Source: Bacteroidota bacterium (GTDB lineage: Bacteria > Bacteroidota > Bacteroidia > Chitinophagales > Saprospiraceae). From it: DNA of 8,321 nucleotides. The stretch is taken from the NCBI GenBank assembly GCA_024280135.1, contig JAJRQS010000160.1, forward strand, positions 1 through 8,321, given 5' to 3'. Under the pieces are notes generated by a model, which was not told where the DNA came from, searched no databases, and saw only the letters and a program-made list of their open reading frames with translations. This document shows positions 5,469 to 8,321 of this stretch, piece by piece. A program made the translations under genes and the position numbers. The stretch's first letter is position 1. Each line of letters opens with the position of its first letter.

Positions 5469-7739
5469 TCATTTTTTACTAATATCATGGCGTATTTTGT
5501 TTAATGCCGAACCATACTTAACCCATTCTATTTGCTGTTCGCTATAAGTATGGTTCACTTTAAAGCTATCTTTGGTGCCATCTGCATGGTTTAATACCAG
5601 CGTCAAAGGTGTACCCGGTTCCATTTTTTTGAGTCCTTTTATCGTCACTTTATCATCTTGACGCACTTTATCATAGTCCTTTGTATTTGCGAAAGTCAAT
5701 CCTAACATCCCTTGTTTCTTAAGATTTGTTTCATGAATTCGAGCAAATGATTTAACGATGACGGCTTTGACACCCAAGAATCTTGGCTCCATTGCAGCAT
5801 GTTCTCTAGAAGAACCTTCACCATAATTTTCTTCTCCAAAAACAACTGTTCCAATTCCTTTTTTCTTATAGACTTTTGCGGAAGCGGGTACTTCTAAATA
5901 TTTCTTTTTTTCAATATTAAGCACCTTATTTGTTTCATCATTGAAGGCATTCACGGCACCGATAAGCATGTTGTTGGAGATATTCTCCAAATGCCCACGG
6001 TAAGTCAACCAAGGTCCAGCCATCGAAATATGGTCTGTTGTACACTTCCCTTTTGCTTTTATCAAGACACGCATATCTGTTAATTCTTTTTGCGTTATCG
6101 GTTCAAAAGGTTTTAGTAATTGTACACGATTAGATTTTTTATTAACCTTAATTTTAATTTTACTTCCATCAGCCATCGGCGCTTCAAATCCTGCATCTTT
6201 TACAGCAAATCCTTTTGGCGGAAGCTCCAAACCTACTGGCGGCTTCAATCTTACGTTGCCACCCTTTTTTGTTTTTAAAGTATCTGTCAATGGATTGAAA
6301 CTCATGTCTCCCGCTAATACCATCGCCGTCACAATTTCTGGTGAAGCAACAAATGCATACGTATTAGGATTGCCATCTGCACGCTTCGAGAAATTTCTAT
6401 TATAAGAAGTGATGATGGAATTTTTGCGCTTAGGATCTTTCAATCCTCTATCCCATTGTCCGATACAAGGACCACAGGCATTTGCTAAAACCATGGCACC
6501 CATTCCTCTAAAATCTTTAATTATGCCATCTCTATTAATCGTGTATCTTATCTGCTCAGAACCAGGCGTAACAGTAAATTGAGCTTTTGCCTTGATGCCT
6601 TTCTTGACAGCTTGCTTGGCAATAGATGCAGCTCTAGTTAAATCTTCGTATGAAGAATTGGTACAAGATCCGATCAATCCTACTTCCATTTTTGTTGGAT
6701 AGCCATTGTCTTTTACGGCTTGCGCAAATTTAGAAATAGGCCAAGCCAAATCGGGTGTAAAAGGCCCATTGATATGCGGCTCAAGCTTGGTCAAATTAAT
6801 GGTGATAACTTGGTCAAAATATTTTTCTGGGTTTTTATATACCTCCGGATCTCCTGTCAAATGTTTTTTAACTTTATTGGCCAGTTTCGCTACATCTGCT
6901 CTGCCTGTTGCTTCCAAATATCTTTTCATCGAAGCATCAAAACCAAAATTTGAAGTGGTTGCGCCTATTTCTGCACCCATGTTACAAATGGTTCCTTTTC
7001 CGGTACAAGATAGTTTTTTGGCTCCAGGTCCAAAATATTCCACAATAGCTCCCGTGCCACCTTTCGCCGAAATAATGCCAGCTAATTTTAATATTACGTC
7101 TTTGGCAGAGGTCCAACCCGATAGACTCCCGGTTAATTTTACACCGATCAGTTTGGGCATTTTTAGCTCCCATGCCATGCCTGCCATCACGTCCACGGCA
7201 TCTGCTCCTCCGACTCCGATAGCCACCATGCCTAATCCGCCTGCATTTACAGTATGTGAATCTGTTCCGATCATCATTCCGCCAGGAAATGCATAATTCT
7301 CTAATACAATCTGGTGAATGATGCCTGCTCCAGGTTTCCAAAAACCGATACCATATTTATTTGATACGCTTTTTAGAAAATCATAAACTTCTGAATTGAC
7401 TTCTTCTGCTATAACTAAATCTTTCTTTGCGCCGACCTTCGCTTGAATCAAATGATCACAATGCACAGTTGAAGGCACTGCGGTTTTGTCTTTGCCTGCC
7501 ATCATGAACTGCAACAATGCCATTTGTGCAGTTGCATCTTGCATTGCTACTCTGTCTGGTTCAAAGAAAACGTAATCTTTGCCCCGCTTGTATTTCTTTA
7601 ACTTAGAATCAGGGTGAAGATGAGAATAAAGAATTTTTTCCGAAAGGGTCAAAGGTCTTTTGAGTTTTTTGCGGACTTTTTCAAGCTTCGCAGGGAGTTC
7701 CTCATACACCTTCTTAATCATGTCAATATCAAAAGCCAT
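5469..7739 (-). CDS. acn: Aconitate hydratase (mitochondrial-type aconitase)
   Basis: Aconitase interconverts citrate and isocitrate through cis-aconitate in the TCA cycle, using a [4Fe-4S] cluster in the cytoplasm. The 756-residue length and arrangement match the mitochondrial-type branch rather than the larger AcnA/IRP type or AcnB. Visible motifs are QDATAQM at 67-73, [11 protein letters not shown] at 158-168, and the cluster cysteines Cys359 ([10 protein letters not shown]) and Cys422/Cys425 ([12 protein letters not shown]). The C-terminal swivel domain carries [15 protein letters not shown] at 639-653, with the catalytic Ser and the substrate-binding Arg. All catalytic residues I can recognise are present. 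The start [10 protein letters not shown] follows an exact -7 box by 17 nt. The gene diverges from the secreted repeat protein across 219 bp, and two small inverted repeats in that interval could be operators. Confidence 0.97.
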   Translation of the reverse strand: MAFDIDMIKKVYEELPAKLEKVRKKLKRPLTLSEKILYSHLHPDSKLKKYKRGKDYVFFEPDRVAMQDATAQMALLQFMMAGKDKTAVPSTVHCDHLIQAKVGAKKDLVIAEEVNSEVYDFLKSVSNKYGIGFWKPGAGIIHQIVLENYAFPGGMMIGTDSHTVNAGGLGMVAIGVGGADAVDVMAGMAWELKMPKLIGVKLTGSLSGWTSAKDVILKLAGIISAKGGTGAIVEYFGPGAKKLSCTGKGTICNMGAEIGATTSNFGFDASMKRYLEATGRADVAKLANKVKKHLTGDPEVYKNPEKYFDQVITINLTKLEPHINGPFTPDLAWPISKFAQAVKDNGYPTKMEVGLIGSCTNSSYEDLTRAASIAKQAVKKGIKAKAQFTVTPGSEQIRYTINRDGIIKDFRGMGAMVLANACGPCIGQWDRGLKDPKRKNSIITSYNRNFSKRADGNPNTYAFVASPEIVTAMVLAGDMSFNPLTDTLKTKKGGNVRLKPPVGLELPPKGFAVKDAGFEAPMADGSKIKIKVNKKSNRVQLLKPFEPITQKELTDMRVLIKAKGKCTTDHISMAGPWLTYRGHLENISNNMLIGAVNAFNDETNKVLNIEKKKYLEVPASAKVYKKKGIGTVVFGEENYGEGSSREHAAMEPRFLGVKAVIVKSFARIHETNLKKQGMLGLTFANTKDYDKVRQDDKVTIKGLKKMEPGTPLTLVLNHADGTKDSFKVNHTYSEQQIEWVKYGSALNKIRHDISKK

Positions 7740-7756
7740 AATACATTTTTTTTGTT

Positions 7757-7764
7757 CAAATTTA
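7757..7764 (-). promoter_or_regulatory. -7 promoter box (TAnnTTTG) of aconitase
   Basis: The minus strand reads TAAATTTG, an exact consensus match, 17 nt before the aconitase ATG. This implies a very short leader. No good -33 TTG is visible at the expected distance. Confidence 0.5.
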
Positions 7765-7776
7765 GATAAAGCAAAA

Positions 7777-7798
7777 CTAGTTATTATATCGAAACTAG
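7777..7798. promoter_or_regulatory. Inverted repeat upstream of aconitase, possible operator
   Basis: CTAGTT (7777-7782) and AACTAG (7793-7798) are perfect 6-bp arms around a 10-nt A/T-rich centre. They lie 12 to 34 nt upstream of the aconitase -7 box, about where a regulator or the -33 region would sit. The arms are short enough to be chance in A/T-rich DNA. Confidence 0.25.
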
Positions 7799-7900
7799 CC
7801 TAATAATGTGACAATAAAAGCTATTAAACTTGTCTTATTGCGTACAAATTTCCTCGCAAAAAGTGTTAATACTACATTAATCTGATGGAGCTTACCACTT

Positions 7901-7920
7901 ATAAGGACAAAACACCTTAT
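7901..7920. promoter_or_regulatory. Inverted repeat upstream of the secreted repeat protein gene
   Basis: ATAAGG (7901-7906) and CCTTAT (7915-7920) are perfect 6-bp arms with an 8-nt loop, ACAAAACA. It ends 38 nt before the plus-strand ATG at 7959. It could be an operator or a 5' leader hairpin. I found no exact TAnnTTTG box for this gene; TATTTG at 7931-7936 is the nearest likeness. Confidence 0.3.
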
Positions 7921-7958
7921 CTTGCGGCAGTATTTGTTAAAATCTAAAATTCAATTTC

Positions 7959-8321
7959 ATGAAAAAAGTTCTTTTCCTAGTCGCTTTATTTAGCTTTGCT
8001 ACTATCGCTAATATGACTGCCCAATCAACTCCTGCTATTTCTGCTGCTGTAGAAGCTGCAAAAAATGACCCATCTATCATCCAAAAGGAAGGTAAAGACG
8101 GTCTCGTTACTTTCAGCAAGAAGTCTGTATGTTCTGAATCAGGTAAAGTAAGTTACAAAGCTGTAAGTTATAATGCTGAAACAAAAGCTTGGGATGCCGC
8201 TGCTGCAAAGTCTTGTGGTTCTAAAAAAGGCAAATCTGCCAAATCTTGTTGTTCAAGCAAGAAAGGCAAATCTGCCAAATCTTGTGGTTCAAGTAAGAAA
8301 GGTAAATCTGCTAAATCTTGT
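7959..8321 (+). CDS. Secreted Cys/Lys/Ser-rich repeat protein (3' end beyond window)
   Basis: I do not recognise this protein as a named family. The 121 visible codons are open to the window edge, so the C-terminus is missing. It starts with a clear signal peptide, MKKVLFLVALFSFATIANMTA, with likely cleavage at TA-Q near residue 21 and therefore export from the cytoplasm. A mature region (about 23-83) follows, Ala-rich then mixed polar, with one Cys at 58 and a Trp at 78. From residue 85 it enters a perfect-looking 12-residue repeat, SC(G/C)SSKKGKSAK, present three times before the edge (first copy 11 residues) and starting a fourth. Every unit starts with Ser-Cys, and the second has Cys-Cys. 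The composition suits metal binding, disulphide cross-linking or binding of an anionic surface; which of these is unknown. It diverges from aconitase and has no close upstream partner. Confidence 0.8.
   Translation, partial: MKKVLFLVALFSFATIANMTAQSTPAISAAVEAAKNDPSIIQKEGKDGLVTFSKKSVCSESGKVSYKAVSYNAETKAWDAAAAKSCGSKKGKSAKSCCSSKKGKSAKSCGSSKKGKSAKSC
8211..8321 (+). repeat. In-frame 36-bp coding repeat
   Basis: Units begin at 8211 (33 bp), 8244 (36 bp) and 8280 (36 bp), with a fourth starting at 8316 at the edge. Each begins with TCTTGT and contains AAAGG(C/T)AAATCTGC(C/T)AAA. Differences between units are largely silent third-base changes (GGC/GGT, GCC/GCT, AGC/AGT), suggesting that the peptide repeat is maintained by selection. 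Confidence 0.88.

Noticed and set aside
6706..7341. Long reading frames opposite or overlapping aconitase
   Set aside because: They lie wholly within the well-supported aconitase gene and have no motifs of their own.
7937..8119. Minus-strand 60-residue frame overlapping the secreted repeat protein gene
   Set aside because: The plus strand has a signal peptide and a coherent in-frame repeat; the minus frame has neither.

Overview
The window looks like a chromosomal segment of a Bacteroidota bacterium, perhaps of the Saprospiria/Chitinophagia type; that level is inference. The reasons are an A+T-rich composition, a BamA and UppS of the kind seen in that phylum with the two genes adjacent, a mitochondrial-type aconitase, and exact copies of the Bacteroidota -7 promoter box (TAnnTTTG) in front of four genes. 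Four ordinary housekeeping genes frame an accessory island of about 1.3 kb made of repeats, a miniature transposon and one small nuclease-fold gene.

Layout. 45-2645 (minus) is bamA, the outer-membrane protein insertase. 2831-3574 (minus) is uppS, which makes the C55 lipid carrier for peptidoglycan and O-antigen; a terminator-like hairpin lies between the two. 3620-3802 is a tandem array of a 44-bp repeat (CACGAATT doublets). It turns round at a 16-bp inverted repeat into a short array in the opposite orientation (3816-3886, TTCGTG doublets). 3911-4099 is a 189-bp MITE-like element with 28-bp imperfect terminal inverted repeats and an exact 8-bp target duplication. 4180-4554 (plus) encodes a GxxExxY-family protein with a PD-(D/E)xK-type nuclease core. 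A solitary degenerate repeat follows 26 bp after its stop, then a 5.4-copy tandem array with a period of about 50 bp (4677-4946).

4950-4984 is a strong terminator for mscL (5003-5422, minus), the large mechanosensitive channel. 5469-7739 (minus) is aconitase. A divergent 219-bp intergenic region with two small inverted repeats leads to a secreted Cys/Lys/Ser-rich repeat protein (7959 onward, plus) that runs off the window.

The housekeeping genes cover envelope biogenesis (bamA, uppS), osmotic protection (mscL) and the TCA cycle (aconitase). They do not form one pathway. The most unusual part is the GxxExxY gene, tightly bracketed on both sides by members of one repeat superfamily. Both flanking plus-oriented arrays end in the same variant unit. 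The MITE appears to have landed later, between the left repeats and the gene. The function of this gene-plus-repeat module is not known from the sequence.
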